Of a stretch of DNA of 64,000 bases, positions 23,387-35,488 are shown piece after piece. Within the stretch, counting starts at the first letter, position 1, and each line of letters begins with the position of its first letter. A model generated the notes under the pieces. The model ran no database searches. It saw only the letters and a program-made list of their open reading frames with translations, and was not told the DNA's origin. Source of the stretch: Argopecten irradians (Eukaryota; Mollusca; Bivalvia; Pectinida; Pectinidae); contig NC_091147.1 in the NCBI RefSeq assembly GCF_041381155.1, forward strand, positions 11,216,030 through 11,280,029, written 5' to 3'. The translations under genes were made by a program, and so were the position numbers.

Positions 23387-25539
23387 CTACTTTCGCTTGG
23401 TTGGGGTCAAGCAGAGGGGATGTTTTGCAGACCTCCTTTCAATGTCTCCATTCTCCACTGTACATTCTGTTCTTCTACATAAGATCCACAGATTATGGAT
23501 TTCATTGACACCATACATCTCAAAATCTTGTGCAGAAATGAAAGTCAAAAGGCCTGATGGACAGGACTCTAAGCATTGTAGCAATTCTTTATCAGGAAAC
23601 CTGAAATACAATAGAAGATGCTGGTCAAGAATATGTAGTTCAAGGTAGGGGTGCCATGTATGATGTAACTTTCAACATGATTTCAATAGAATGCACCGAC
23701 TCTTTCAGCCTGTAGCTAAAGGTGGATTTTATATAAACTAGGCATAAAGCTAACCACTATTCAAAGTTATATATTTATGTAGCTTGGTATGCATTTATAA
23801 AAATTACATGGACTAGATGTTCATTCGCAAATTCCTTGGTTATGTCCCCCAGGTTGAATGAATTGCGGGTAATATGATCTTTTAATGTAGATCCATTAAG
23901 GTCTCCAGACAAATTTAACAGGTAGGGAGTTTCCACTGTATTCCGTTGCTCCAGCTTATTCAGACAGTTATTCAGCTTTGCCTAAAATCAATTGTTTGAT
24001 TATTTTGGTTTCCCAAAACTTACTAAACATATTATCACACTTAGCATGCAGTTAGATCAAAACCTAACTGGGACCAAAATGTTATCGACATCCGAATATT
24101 CATTTCATCCTTTTTTATTATTACTGACCGAAGGTCAGGATGACCTATTGTCATCATGTTTCGTCCGTCGTCGTGCGCCGTCCGCCGTGCGTCGTGCGTA
24201 AGACTATTTATACAAAAGCCTACTCCTCCTTCATCCTTTGATGGATTTCATCCATATTTGGTTTGAAACATCATTGGGGAAGGACAATCATATTTTATAT
24301 AAATGAGCTTGGTCCAACCCCTAGGGGCTGAGGGGTGGGGCCCCAAAAGGGCAAATTTTCTTATTTTAAGCTTTAAAATCCTACTCCTCCTTCATACTTT
24401 GTGCTGATTTCATCCATATTTGGTGTGAAACGTTATTAGGGAAGGACAATCATATTTTATATAAATGAGCCTGGTCCGACCCCTAGGGTCAGAGGGGCGG
24501 GGCCCCGAAAGGGCAAATTTTCTTATTTTAGCTTTAAAATTCTACTCCTCCTTCATCCTCGGATTGATTCCATCCATATTTGGTGTGAAACATCATTGGG
24601 GAAGGAAAATCATATTTTATATAAATGAGCCTGGTCCGACCCCTAGGGGCTGAGGGGTGGGGCCCCAAATGGGCAAATTTTCTTATTTTAGCTGTAAAAG
24701 TCTACTCCTCTTCCTCCTTGGATGAGTTTAATCCATATTTGGTGTGCACGTAAAACATCATTTGGGAAGGACAATCATATTTTATATAAATGAGTCTGGT
24801 CCGACCCCTAGGGGCTGAGGGGTAGGGCTCCAAAAGGGCAAATTTTCTTAATTTTAGCTGGCCCACTTCCTATTTTCAGGTTTCGGTCTCTGATCTTAAT
24901 GAAAATTGGTCTATAGGGGTTTTAATTGATGCCGAACAACATGCAAACATTTCGTAAAGATTTTGGTATTCCAAGATGGCCGCCTGGCCCACTTCCTGTT
25001 TTAAGGTTTCAGTCTCTGATTTCAATGAAAATTGGTCTATATGGGTTTTAATTGATGCCGAGCAACATTCAAACATTTTCTTAAAGATTGATTCAGAAGG
25101 GGGAATTTTAAGTGAGGACAATCATATTTTATAAAGGACCGAGCTAATCCCATGAGGATAGTACGACAGAGGTCCAAAATGGGAGCTTTTGTTGAATTTT
25201 GGATTTAAAATCTGACTCCTTATATTAATCCTTGAATGGGTTACAACCATATATGGACGAAGGGCTACCAAGTGTTGTTCAACAAATGACATTTACCTAT
25301 TTCAGAAAATTACATGTCAACTAAGGAGTTCCTTGTATTTTTTTATATTAATTGTTAACCACTACTTCATACTGTGACTTTGTAGTTTTGTGCCATGAGT
25401 CAGATGACCGTTAAGGCCCATGGGCCTCTTGTTTATTATTACCAAACAAGGTAATCAATATTTCATATATCTAACAGCAATGACAATGTTGACTTATGAA
25501 GGTAGTTACCAGAACAAGTGCGATGTCGATGTTTTCAGT
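23387..25539 (-). CDS. Unrecognised gene, three in-phase candidate exons
   Basis: Candidate complement(join(23387..23620, 23808..23981, 25510..25539)). The 30-nt exon is bounded by CTTTTTTCAG and GTAACT, the 174-nt exon by TTGATTTTAG and GTAATT, and both are exact multiples of three with open frames. The last exon follows TTCTTGACCAG, or TTGTATTTCAG in a different phase, and ends at a TAG. Together they would give about 145 residues, including TENIDIALVL, LNNCLNKLEQRNTVETPYLL and FPDKELLQCLESCPSG. Composition looks protein-like but I recognise no domain. The 5' end is not found; a minus frame at 25716-25838 starting MRLSLDSLLSYLAERK could be an earlier exon but lacks a good donor. The large element at 24.1-25.4 kb lies in the intron. 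A plus-strand frame covers the last exon, so strand is not certain. Confidence 0.35.
24125..25434. mobile_element. Non-autonomous element with internal tandem repeats, copy 1 (Helentron-like?)
   Basis: Left part GACCGAAGGTCAGGATGACC, then a CCGTCGTCGTGCGCCGTCCG run, then about five internal units of roughly 165 bp (each with a CTACTCCTCCTTCATCC, CATCCATATTTGGTGTGAAA and GGTCCGACCCCTAGGG phrase), then GTCAGATGACCGTTAAGG and a GGCCCATGGGCC hairpin followed by CTTGTT. Subterminal inverted repeats, core repeats and a 3' hairpin fit Helentron-derived elements of bivalves; the class is inferred. Confidence 0.65.
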
Positions 25540-26109
25540 CTGAAAAAAGAAAGCCCCGTTACAGCATACCTCCTTATATTTCAAAACTGACTACTGCTTA
25601 ATATAAATCAGAATATGATGTAATATTATATTATAAATATTGTAATTATACATAATGCATTATATATTCCATTGGAACAATTTCAATTAGTAGTTGAAGC
25701 GCTTTTATTTCATTCTCATTCACAATTATTTCTTATATTGATTCCCATCTTCTTTAGTCCTGCAGCTTTGGAATCTTCAGAATGGATGACTTTTCTTTCG
25801 GCAAGGTAGGACAAAAGACTATCAAGCGATAATCGCATAGAACATCAACACTGCAAGTAGAATGTTAGAATTATGTCTGATGCCTCACCGCATGATCATA
25901 AAAGGCGACTAAATCGGGGAACTTAATCCTTCGTGGCTATACATGGTACATTCATATCTAGACCAAAATATATTGGATTTCTGGTTCACTCCAAACAACT
26001 TCATGTTACGGGAAAACAGTTATTTTCAAAGAAATGCACACTAAATTTGAATACATTATACTTTTTGTTAGGGCCAAGAGATAAATATCCCTGATTTAGT
26101 CGGCTTTTT

Positions 26110-27965
26110 AGGTCATCTGACCCGAAGGGTGTCATCATGCACCGTCCGTCGTCGTGCGCCGTCCGCCGTGCGTAAACTTTTCATTCAAACAACTTCTTTC
26201 TCAATAACCGAAAGGCCCAGGGTACTGATATTTGGCCAGTAGCATGCTGGGATAAAGGGCTACCAAGTTTGTTCAAATGAATGACCTTGACCTTCATCCA
26301 AGGTCACAGAGGTCAAAAAGGCTAAAATCTTGAAACGACTTCTTCTCAAGACCCACGAGACCTATGGTACTGATATTTGGCCTGTAGCATGCTGGGATGA
26401 AGGGCTACCAAGTTTGTTCAAGTGAATGTCCTTGACCTTCATTTAAGGTCACAGGGGTCAAATAGGCTAAAACATTCTTTAAACAGCTTCTTGTGAATAA
26501 CTAAGAGAGGTCTAGAGACCTGATATTGGACCCGTAACATGCTTAAATGAAAGGCTATCAAGTTTGTTAAATGAATAACCTTGATCTTCATTCAAGGTCA
26601 CAGGAGTCAAAAAGGCTAAAATCTTTAAACGACTTTTCAAGAACCAGAAGGCCCAGTGTACTGATATTGGGCATGCAGGATGCTGGGATGAAGGGCTACC
26701 AAGTTTTTTCAAATGACTGACCTTGATCTTCATTCAAGGTCACAGGGGTCAAATAGGTTTAAAATATTTAAACGACTTCTCGACAATAACTAGGAGATCT
26801 AGAGACCTGATATTGGGTCTGTGACATGCTGGGATGAAGGGCTACACCAAGTTTTTTCAAATGAATGACCTTGATCTTCATTCAAGGTCACATGGGTCAA
26901 ATAGGTTAAAATATTTAAACGACTTCTCGACAATAACTAGGAGGTCTAGAGACCTGATATTGGGCCTGTGACATGCTGGGATGAAGGGCTACCAAGGTTG
27001 TTCAAATGGATGACCTTGATCTTCAGTGAAGGTCGCAGGGATCAAATAGGCTTAAATATTAAAAAGACGTTTTCTCAAGAACAAAAAGGCCCAGGATACT
27101 CCAATCTGATTGAAATACAGATCCTAATTACCACTACATTGGATAAGAAGATATGAGAAAATCCCATTAGGGGTCATGTCCAGGTGACCTTTGTAAATGG
27201 CCAATCAAATTGCTGCTGGCAAAATTTTGACAGTGAATTTCAGGGGACGAAATAGTTTGAAAATATGTCAGAATTATTTCCGTGTACGTAGTCATCTCGC
27301 CCAAAGAGCACAACAAAGCTAACCGTATATGTATATTGGGGCGAAATGAGGTTGTCAATTGATATAGCAACGAGCAGAAAATGTATTTGATCTGAATTAC
27401 ACGTGGTAAAAGGTCATCCGAACATGACCCTTAATGGGATATTGTCAGATCCTCTAATGAACGGAGTGGTTATAAGGATCTGTATTTCAATCAGATGGAG
27501 GATACTGATATTGGACCTGCAACATGCTTGGATGAAGGGCTACCAAGTTTGTTCAAATGAATGACCTTGACCTTCATTCAAGGTCACAGGGGCCAAATAA
27601 GCTAAAATCTTTAAACGACTTCTTGAGAATAATTAGGAGGCCTGGAGACCTGATATTGGGCCTGTGGACATGCTTGGATGAAGGGCTACCAAGTTTGTTC
27701 AAGTGAATGACCTCGATCTTCATTCAAGGTCACAGAGGTCAAATAGGCTGAAATTTAAACAACTCCTTCTCAAGAACCGAAATGCCCGGGATACTCATAT
27801 TGGGCCTGCAGCATGCTAAGATGAAGGGCTACCAAGTTTGTTCAAATGAATGACCTTGACCTTCATCCAAGGTCACAGGGGTCAAATAGGCTAAAATCTC
27901 TTTAAACGACTAGGTTGTATTGTGCTAATAGTCAGATGACCGTTAAGGTCCATGGGCCTCTTGTT
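26110..27965. mobile_element. Non-autonomous element with internal tandem repeats, copy 2
   Basis: Left AGGTCATCTGACCCGAAGGG, right GTCAGATGACCGTTAAGG then CCATGGGCCTCTTGTT. Between them about nine units of 160-190 bp, each with TGCTGGGATGAAGGGCTACC, AAGTTTGTTCAAATGAATGA and TTCAAGGTCACAGGGGTCA. A hAT-like MITE splits one unit at 27101-27498. Same ends as the 24.1 kb copy but a different internal repeat. Confidence 0.7.
27101..27498 (-). mobile_element. hAT-like MITE, copy 2, with exact 8-bp target duplication
   Basis: Ends CCAATCTGATTGAAATACAG and, reverse-complemented, CCATCTGATTGAAATACAG. AGGATACT flanks both sides (27093-27100 and 27499-27506), and the host repeat unit reads CCCAGGATACTGATATTGG once the insert is removed. 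An 8-bp duplication is the mark of the hAT superfamily. 398 bp, no transposase. Confidence 0.85.
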
Positions 27966-28296
27966 ATATGAAACCTCCGTCAACTACAAACCAACAAATA
28001 AATGTTTCGCTCCAACGAGTGTGGATTTATGCCTCCGAAGACTGTCTCCTTGGCCTGTTCCTTCCCCTTCTAAAGTGTTCCAATGTTCTTAATGCCTTTA
28101 ATATCGATTTGAAAACTCTGAACAGTATGTAGAATCCGTAAAATTTCAGTTTACAGATCTTCGTCCATTGTTCCCTGCCGTGGTGGACGACGCACCAGAC
28201 AAGAACAATGTCCTATTAATAGATCTCAGGGTCATAAGGATCGAATCCTATATATGCGTATGATTTCGTGGAAAGCTTCAAAGTATTCTTGTTTGT

Positions 28297-28610
28297 CTTT
28301 TATAGTGTTTTTAATAACTGAAGCATGCTGTCGAAGACACCAAGCAACACTCCCCATGGTCACATTATACTGACAACGGGCGAACCAGTCGTTGATAACA
28401 CTTCCTTAATGTTGAGCGCTAAACAGGAGCAGAAACTACCACTTCTACTTTATTTGTCTTTTGCTGTGTCTCGACTCCCAGGAGACAGAACCCAGAGAAT
28501 AGCAAAAGCACGACACATGGTATCAAGGTAGACCTTAGGAAAAAGAAAGTTAGTTAGGAAGAAGAGCAAAGATAAGAAGCTAAATTTAGTCGCCTTTTAC
28601 GATCATTCTT
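28297..28610 (+). repeat. Repeat family A, copy 6, truncated
   Basis: Starts within the family at about TATAGTGTTTTTAATAACTG, carries GACACCAAGCAACACTCCCC and GAGCGCTAAACAGGAGCAG, and ends near TTAGTCGCCTTTTACGATCA. The head is missing. Confidence 0.65.
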
Positions 28611-28667
28611 ACGCCCTAGGTATCAATTAGCTAACCTTATATTTCATTGTTCCGTGTTGAAGATAAA

Positions 28668-29053
28668 TCAATCTGATTAAATCCAGATCCTTATTATCAC
28701 TTCGTTGGATAAGAGGATCTGACAACATCCCATTAGGGGTCACGTTCTGGTGACCTTTGGACATGGCCAATCAAATTGCTGCTTCCAGAATCTTGACTGG
28801 GAGGAATTAGTTTGAAAAAGCTGTCGGGACTTATTTTCGTGCATGTAGCCATCTCGGCCAAAAAGCGCAACAAAGCTAAATGTATATGCATACTGGGACG
28901 AAATGACGTTTTCAATTGAGATAGTAAGGTGAAGAAAATACATTTGATCTGAGGTACAGGTGGTATAAAGGTCATTAGAACGTGACCCCATATGGGATGT
29001 CAGATCCTCTATTGAACGGAGTGATTATAAGGATCTGTGTTTCAATCGGATTG
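28668..29053 (-). mobile_element. hAT-like MITE, copy 3, with 8-bp target duplication
   Basis: AAGATAAA at 28660-28667 and 29054-29061 flank ends TCAATCTGATTAAATCCAG and CAATCGGATTG. The inner part matches copies 1 and 2 (GGATCTGACAACATCCCAT, AAGGTCATTAGAACGTGACC). Confidence 0.8.
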
Positions 29054-29168
29054 AAGATAAAGCCACCTCCAATTAATCTGAACGTGGCAATTTTGTTTCG
29101 ATTTAAAATTAATTTGGTCATTGATAATTAGCCCTAGTCACTCCCTCCCAAAACCTGTCCCCTATCCC

Positions 29169-29518
29169 TTAAAGATGGTCCACCGCTGACAAATGGTATT
29201 TTATCTCCATCAAAAACAGGAGCAGAAGAACTAGTATTTTTATTCAGTTACAAAAGTTACTCATCACCATTAACACCATTGAAAAGTTTAAACTTCTAAT
29301 TTTACTTCAAAAAATTTAGGAATAATTAATTGCGTCCCGAAAAAATATTCGTGGCACTATGTGTTACAAGTACTGATTGAGCATGCACCACAAGCAAAAT
29401 AAATTATTTCATTTTTATATTTTGTAAATATTAGACATTATCTACACAAATAAACACCAATTATTTTTCAAATGATGAGTATCGTTTATGCTAGCTGTTG
29501 TCGGTGGAACATCTTTAA
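29169..29518 (+). mobile_element. TTAA-flanked MITE, family B, copy 1
   Basis: Ends TTAAAGATGGTCCACCGCTG and CGGTGGAACATCTTTAA. The internal sequence is shared with 36511-36874, 38618-38983 and 39717-40042 (AAAAACAGGAGCAGA, CACCATTGAAAAGTTT, AATTAATTGCRTCCCGAAAA). TTAA at both ends suggests piggyBac-type mobilisation; no coding capacity. Confidence 0.75.
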
Positions 29519-32500
29519 CATAGGGCAGCTGAATTACTAAATAGTTATCTAGAAGTCAACCCCTATTATATACTAATATCGTGGCTGTCCGATGGTCTGA
29601 TGTTATCACGCACACAGGTGCTTTTATTGGGCTAGTGAGGATTTCTGTGTTCATGTGTATCTGGGCATAAAGTGTTCCAGTCATACATTGACTAACAAAA
29701 TTTATTGTCCCTCGACTGGGCACGACCAATTCTCCCATGGTGGTTGGTGTTTCAAAGGCAGTTTCAACTTGGGTATTAAATTACGAACGTTATCCAGATT
29801 TTCATCTTGTCATTTCATTTCCGATAGTCATCCGAAATTACCTTCTAACCCTTACAGTACCTATCTCTCTTTGTATTGACACACAACGACCACTTCTATT
29901 GTACTGGAGGAGTGAAACAATGGGAATAACTCTGATATATCAGAAGGCTTTTATCGCAATGGGGAATAATTCGCAGAACTATATAATAGTAGTAAAGTAG
30001 CTAGTTTAGGTTGCTAAACAGTATCGTGGGTGATTAAAAGATTATAATTAATAAGTAGAAACTTTCGTAATTATCGTGACACCCGGAAGTTAAATCAAAT
30101 AAGCAATAGGGGTATGGTGGAAGCACTTGACCGTAAGGAGATCAAACTCTAGAAAAGATACAATCATGACTGCTAGAATCCTCGGGTATACACTTTCGTG
30201 GCTGAACTGTTAGGAATCTTTGGTTAGATCTTCTGAGTCCAATTTACGAGAACTAAAAATGAAAATTATTTCACTCACTTTATTATGAGAAAATTAACTC
30301 AGTGGTTTGGAAAGTAACGAAAATGAAAGAAATAAAGAAACGCTATGCATGTATTGAATATAAAGTAAAGTTGGTTCAAGTATCGTATTAATAACTCGAT
30401 TATTTTGGCTTCGGGTCCCTTCGATTGTACTTATAATAAAATTGAAGATAATTTTCAATAATGTGGTATCAGCATGGTAAGAAAATAATTACAACACAAA
30501 ATACCATCAACGTTTTGTTTATTGATGGGAAAAAATGGAACAAAATAAGAAAACGTTTGATAAAAATATTCTATTAGCAGATCGTTATTTATCATATACA
30601 TATATAAATCATGAAATCAAACTAAAACATGTTTGCTGGTACACTGTAAGTGTAATTTCCGTCGAACAAAGAATACATGTCCAAAATACATATCGACAAC
30701 AACGAACAAGGAATAATGCATGTCATAAGAAAAACGATTTCATCAAGTTGATTAGAATAGATATATAACATTCACCGATCAAAGTATCAAAATAAAGATA
30801 AATGAATTTACCAAGTTAAAACTTAAATAGACATGTAACATCCACGAATTATCAACAACGCATCATGTACGTTTTCGAAAACAGAAAATTAAAAGTTTAT
30901 AATAATTATCAAAACGACAAAACATCTCGATATTCATGTGCTCGTTTTTCTACAAAGAATTCCATGGGTTCCATCAGCTTCTATAGTATCATATACAGTA
31001 CAAACTTAACTTTAAAATAGACTAGTAACAATTCAGTAACCACCGGAGTTTGGTTTTATATGGCGTTATAACTGTAAACCAATGCAAGATATCCTATATG
31101 CTATGCAAAATGAACAGAAATTTTTGCACAAATGCGCAGTGTAGTCTTATAGCAATAAAAATGACCCGATATTGTCAAATTTGTTTCACAGGTTTTTTTT
31201 CCCAGAATGAACAGAAATTTTTTGCAACATCCTAGCATACGTTTTAGGAAAACAAAAAGAAATTCGTATGAAATGTTTAAGGGTTCCTTGTGTGTTTCAA
31301 TATACAGATAGAAATATGTCAGAATTTTTTGTGTAAACAAATGCAAGATAACAATGAAATATCATGTCGCTTTTATGTCGCGTTGCGCAGTGATAGTCAC
31401 ATTGTAATAAAAACGACCCACGTTTTGTCAAATTTGTTTTACAGTTTCATTTCCAGAAAGAACAGAAATTTGTGCAACATCCTCGCATAAGTTTTAAGAA
31501 AACAAAAAGAAACTCATATGAACGTTTTTAAGGGTTTCCTTCTGTGTTTCAACATACAGATAGATATATGTCAGACTGTTTCTAGGATATTTATTTTGGG
31601 ATTACTAAAGATAGATAATCCTTAGTCTGATGTCATGGAAATGACCGGAAGATATAATTATGGATATTGATTTGCCCAAAAGAAGATTTACGTGATCATC
31701 TTATTCGCAAGATCCACTTACTCATTTGCCGCAAAATAAGATGGTTTTTTTTTTGGTATGCAATTCATATTTCAATTTACAATGTGCCTAGTTGTTTATA
31801 CTCGAAATCATTTCTTTGTTGTTTTTTTTTGAAAAGTGTAATTAAAATGTGTTTAGTACTAATCGTTGATTGAAATACTAATCCCAGACAAATATGTTGT
31901 TATTACATGTATTAGAATATGTATTAGTAGATTTATCCTTTTTAAACATTTATGTCAAGCAATTATAAAACCAGAAGAAAATTTATCTATGTAAAGATTG
32001 TTTCAGACATTGATGAAACAGAAAGAAAATTAACTATAAACTCTTATGAAAAATGCATATAAAAGCATTTTGTTATTTTACCAGTCTATTATGCGAATAG
32101 TATACTCTCAAAAAGATTTCCCTACATTGTTATTACAAGAAAAATAACACCAGGTTTCACAAAAATTCGAATCAAATCATGTTTGTAGCTATGTATTGAT
32201 TATCCTTCTGAGCGTTTAGTTTAATCAGAAAAATAGAAAATGCAGCATTGGCAATTTAAATATTTAGATTAGATCTCACAACACCCCTTTACAATTTTTG
32301 GACAGCATTTGAAAAATAACGAAAAGAAAAAATGTGCCTTTCAACACATTATAATTATCAACGATAGTATATTTTGTGTCAGAAAATGGATTGAAATAAA
32401 TGGTTTGAATATATAACAAGGAAATGAAGAGTGGAAAATTATGAGAAGCAATATAATTGACTAAAGTTAGTTACAATGTGCAAAAAAAAGTAATTAAAGG

Positions 32501-33690
32501 GAAATGACGCAAATCCATGTAATTGTAGGACTCATAAGGATAAATGATTATAAATAAACATGTTATTGATTTACAAAGATGAATTGATCAAGTAAAAACA
32601 TCTAATTTTTTAGAATATGTTTTAACTACACTATACGCAGATAATTCGACTGTAAAACAACAATCTGTATTTAAAGAACAAGTTATTTGACTGTCTTTTT
32701 GTGTAGAATTATATATATTAAGAAATTTGTTTCTTAATCCCTTTTCATAAAAGTATTTTTTCGTTGAAGCGTAATAAAGACACACATAAAACACATTCTC
32801 ACATATACACACATAATACAGGTTTCCATTTATAAATGAAATTGACTTTCTATGGTCTTCTTTTATCTTTACTTTGAACGAAATTATGTTTGGTGATATC
32901 AGTGTAATGAAATTGATATCTTCAACTCTTGATAGTAATACACGGTATTTAGATTAAGATGTTCACATTATATCAATCGTATTATGAAGAATTATCAAAC
33001 AATCAAAGAAAAATCGTAATAAAAACCAAATTTTAACCACTGGAACTTTCATATACATGTGTTGATTACTCTAATTAAGTATTCTGGTTAGTCAAAGCTA
33101 ATTCTAATGACAAAGAGAGTACCTGTAGACGTGATATTCTCGAACATCAGTTTTTAGGTCCGGAAATATAGTGTTTTACTATTTTGTCATCATATATTAG
33201 AAAAAGTGATAGGAACAACTTGATATGTATCTTTTAACTCAATGTTTATTAGTTAGGACTGAAGACTGACACATAGAGTCTAACATAATAAAAATGACAG
33301 TGAAGAAACGCTTTATTACTTCTAACCACAGTTTATATTTTGTTACTCATATGTCATAAGTACATTTTGAAACATCTTGTAAAAGATACACCGCCATCAG
33401 AAATAAATCAGATAAGATAAAATCAAAATATATTGAAATTAAATAATGTAAGAAGTATTATAAACAATCTTACAACACATATATTTAACTTGAAAACAGA
33501 GTGTTGTAATTCTCTTTTGTTTATACAAATTACGCACTTTGTTCATCACTTCTCTAAACCTACAAGAACAAACAATTCATGCTATAATTTAACTGTGACA
33601 TTTAATAATAATCTGGTACTTTTGGACATAATCATGCAGATTAATGCTATTATACATCTGCTATTTACCGAAAAGCTCAAACCGCGTTGA
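29519..33690. other. AT-rich intergenic region, no confident gene
   Basis: Long AT-rich stretch. Overlapping short frames around 29556-30000 on both strands start at the same CCATGG and have no recognised domain. A degenerate tandem duplication of about 250 bp lies at 31128-31578 and is listed separately. Nothing else is supported. Confidence 0.35.
31128..31578 (+). repeat. Tandem duplication of about 250 bp
   Basis: GCGCAGTG(T)AGTC, TTGTCAAATTTGTTT, GCAACATCCT(A/C)GCATA, AAAACAAAAAGAAA and TACAGATAGA occur in the same order at 31134-31330 and again about 250 bases later. The copies are diverged. Confidence 0.6.
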
Positions 33691-33854
33691 CTCTTTCGGT
33701 CAGTTCTGACAGTGAGAGCTGTTTCTATTGTCCGAGAGTCAAGACAAGGTGAGCACTAATTTAGTAATCAGTCCCGGTCAAAGCCATTAGCATTACGTAA
33801 CAGTATTAGTGACGGGTTGAGTTGGAATATTTGGGCGTAAAACCCCAGCTTACG

Positions 33855-33960
33855 TTTGACCAATCAAAGTTTTGTGTCATGGATATTTGTATTTTGAGTT
33901 AATTTTTATTATCCAATCAAAGTCTCGTCTTTTCGCGGATAGTCACTTTAAAGTGTCTCT
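33855..33960 (+). promoter_or_regulatory. Promoter region with two CCAAT boxes
   Basis: GACCAATCAAAG (CCAAT at 33860-33864) and ATCCAATCAAAG (33913-33917) lie 53 bases apart, in the same orientation and both followed by CAAAG, just upstream of the presumed first exon ending at 34041. No clear TATA box. Confidence 0.45.
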
Positions 33961-33976
33961 AGTACCCAAATTCATC

Positions 33977-34041
33977 ACTTCTCTCTGGGACAGAATAAAG
34001 ACAACAGTAAACTTCATCGGCTGTTCTCTCATATTTTACAG
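33977..34041 (+). other. 3' part of a presumed non-coding first exon; also copy 1 of a 65-bp duplication
   Basis: The stretch ends CATATTTTACAG and is followed at once by GTGAGCG, a good 5' splice site. The same 65 bp, with 3 differences, recur at 35387-35451 directly before the cysteine-rich frame. The transcript model (CCAAT boxes, exon, donor, then acceptor at 35451) is inferred. Confidence 0.5.
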
Positions 34042-35451
34042 GTGAGCGTTTTCTATTTTATTGTATCTAATTTAACATGTACACTATTTTATAAAGTTTG
34101 TAACGTTAGCCAATATGCATCAATACTTTTTAATTGTTTTGTTTCACGTCTCAAGAAAATAAAATAATATATTTGAAATGTTAAATGCATTATATTTAAC
34201 ATTTAATTAATTCAGATATGAATTTTATATATTTTTCAATGCAACTTATAAACGACAAGTCTACTGAATTTTCCGTATTATCTGTTTTGATGCACATTTT
34301 GTGAATGAGGAATATTTAGCGAAAACTATAGAAAATGCTTTGCATAAATTATATGTATATCACGGCATTGATTATGCATCAAATTAAACATTGGTAGTGT
34401 GCCACCTACTCTAAAAGTATAGCTGTTTAGAGTTATCGCCCTTTGGTTAAATGCTGCATCAGGGCAAAAGGTTTCAAAATATCCTTTATTCACAACTACA
34501 GATATTCTGTCCTTGTACGACATGTGTTTCCTTGTTCAGGTACCTGTTTATTTTATGCGTAATTGATTATAACCTTCTGTACCTATGATTTATTCAAATT
34601 AAAGCTTATTATATTTGAATACTGCTTTTCGCTAATTCACCTTCTGCACATGCAGATTCTGATATCTGAAATAACCATTGCATTATTAATAAGCTGCATA
34701 TATAAATACTTAGGTTCAGAATGTTATAATTCTTGTCATACTTATTTTATGTGAATACATATTTTATAACTGAAACTGAGGTACTGTCTTAGTGTCAGGT
34801 TTTGAATATTATAATACTTATGCTTTTGTTTGTGTACATATAACATTATCTTTGGAAATTGTCTTTTGTGAATCTAAAATCCTATTTTTGGAATACTTTA
34901 TGAGCTTGAAACATTTCGTTAATCAGAAGTAAGCACATTCAAAAGTCAATTATTTCAAATTAAATAAGCATTTACTGTAAACATTTATTCTGTTAATGAG
35001 TTAACATTAACTATTTTATCAATAACAACAATAACAATAACAACAATACCTCTCACTGCAAGTGAACTCTACCACATCTAATTTCCCCCCATTTAAATAT
35101 ATTGATTATTCCCCTTTGTTCACAGCTAAAGCCTTGACCTTTGAATTATTGTAAAGTCTCAAATTTAACAAGATCTTAACTTATGTTGGATTAATTTCAA
35201 TGTGAATACAGCTCATTTATTTATTTTAATTCTACAATTGTAAATGTTCAAATAATCCTTATCCTGTCCTTGTCCATTATTTGTACTGACAATTAATCTC
35301 TATTACATTATGTAAGTCAATTGTCCATGTCCATCTTAATCTATAACTATGATGTTTTGTAATAATTTATATTTTGTATTATGAAGACTTCTCTCTGGGA
35401 CAGAATAAAGACAACAGTAAACTTAATCGGCTGTCTTCTCATATTTTACAG
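34042..35451 (+). other. Presumed intron whose 3' end copies the end of exon 1
   Basis: 1410 nt, GTGAGC...TTTTACAG. The last 65 nt duplicate the last 65 nt of the preceding exon. No other gene was found inside; the rest is AT-rich. Intron status depends on the transcript model. Confidence 0.4.
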
Positions 35452-35488
35452 AAACTACATATCATAAAAAAACACGGAACACAACGCG

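Noticed and set aside
23304-23648. 114-codon plus-strand frame
   Set aside because: Antisense to the better supported minus-strand exon, without splice sites or domain.
25770-28229. Plus-strand exon-like pieces (about 25777-25806 with CTGCAG...GTAGGA; 28157-28222 reading DLRPLFPAVVDDAPDKNNVL)
   Set aside because: The first conflicts with an equally plausible minus-strand frame; the second has a weak donor (GTCATA). No consistent chain of phases could be built.
29556-30000. Overlapping frames on both strands starting at a shared CCATGG, one with a perfect CCACCATGG context
   Set aside because: 60 and 87 codons, no domain, no splice partner. The palindromic CCATGG makes both starts look good by chance.
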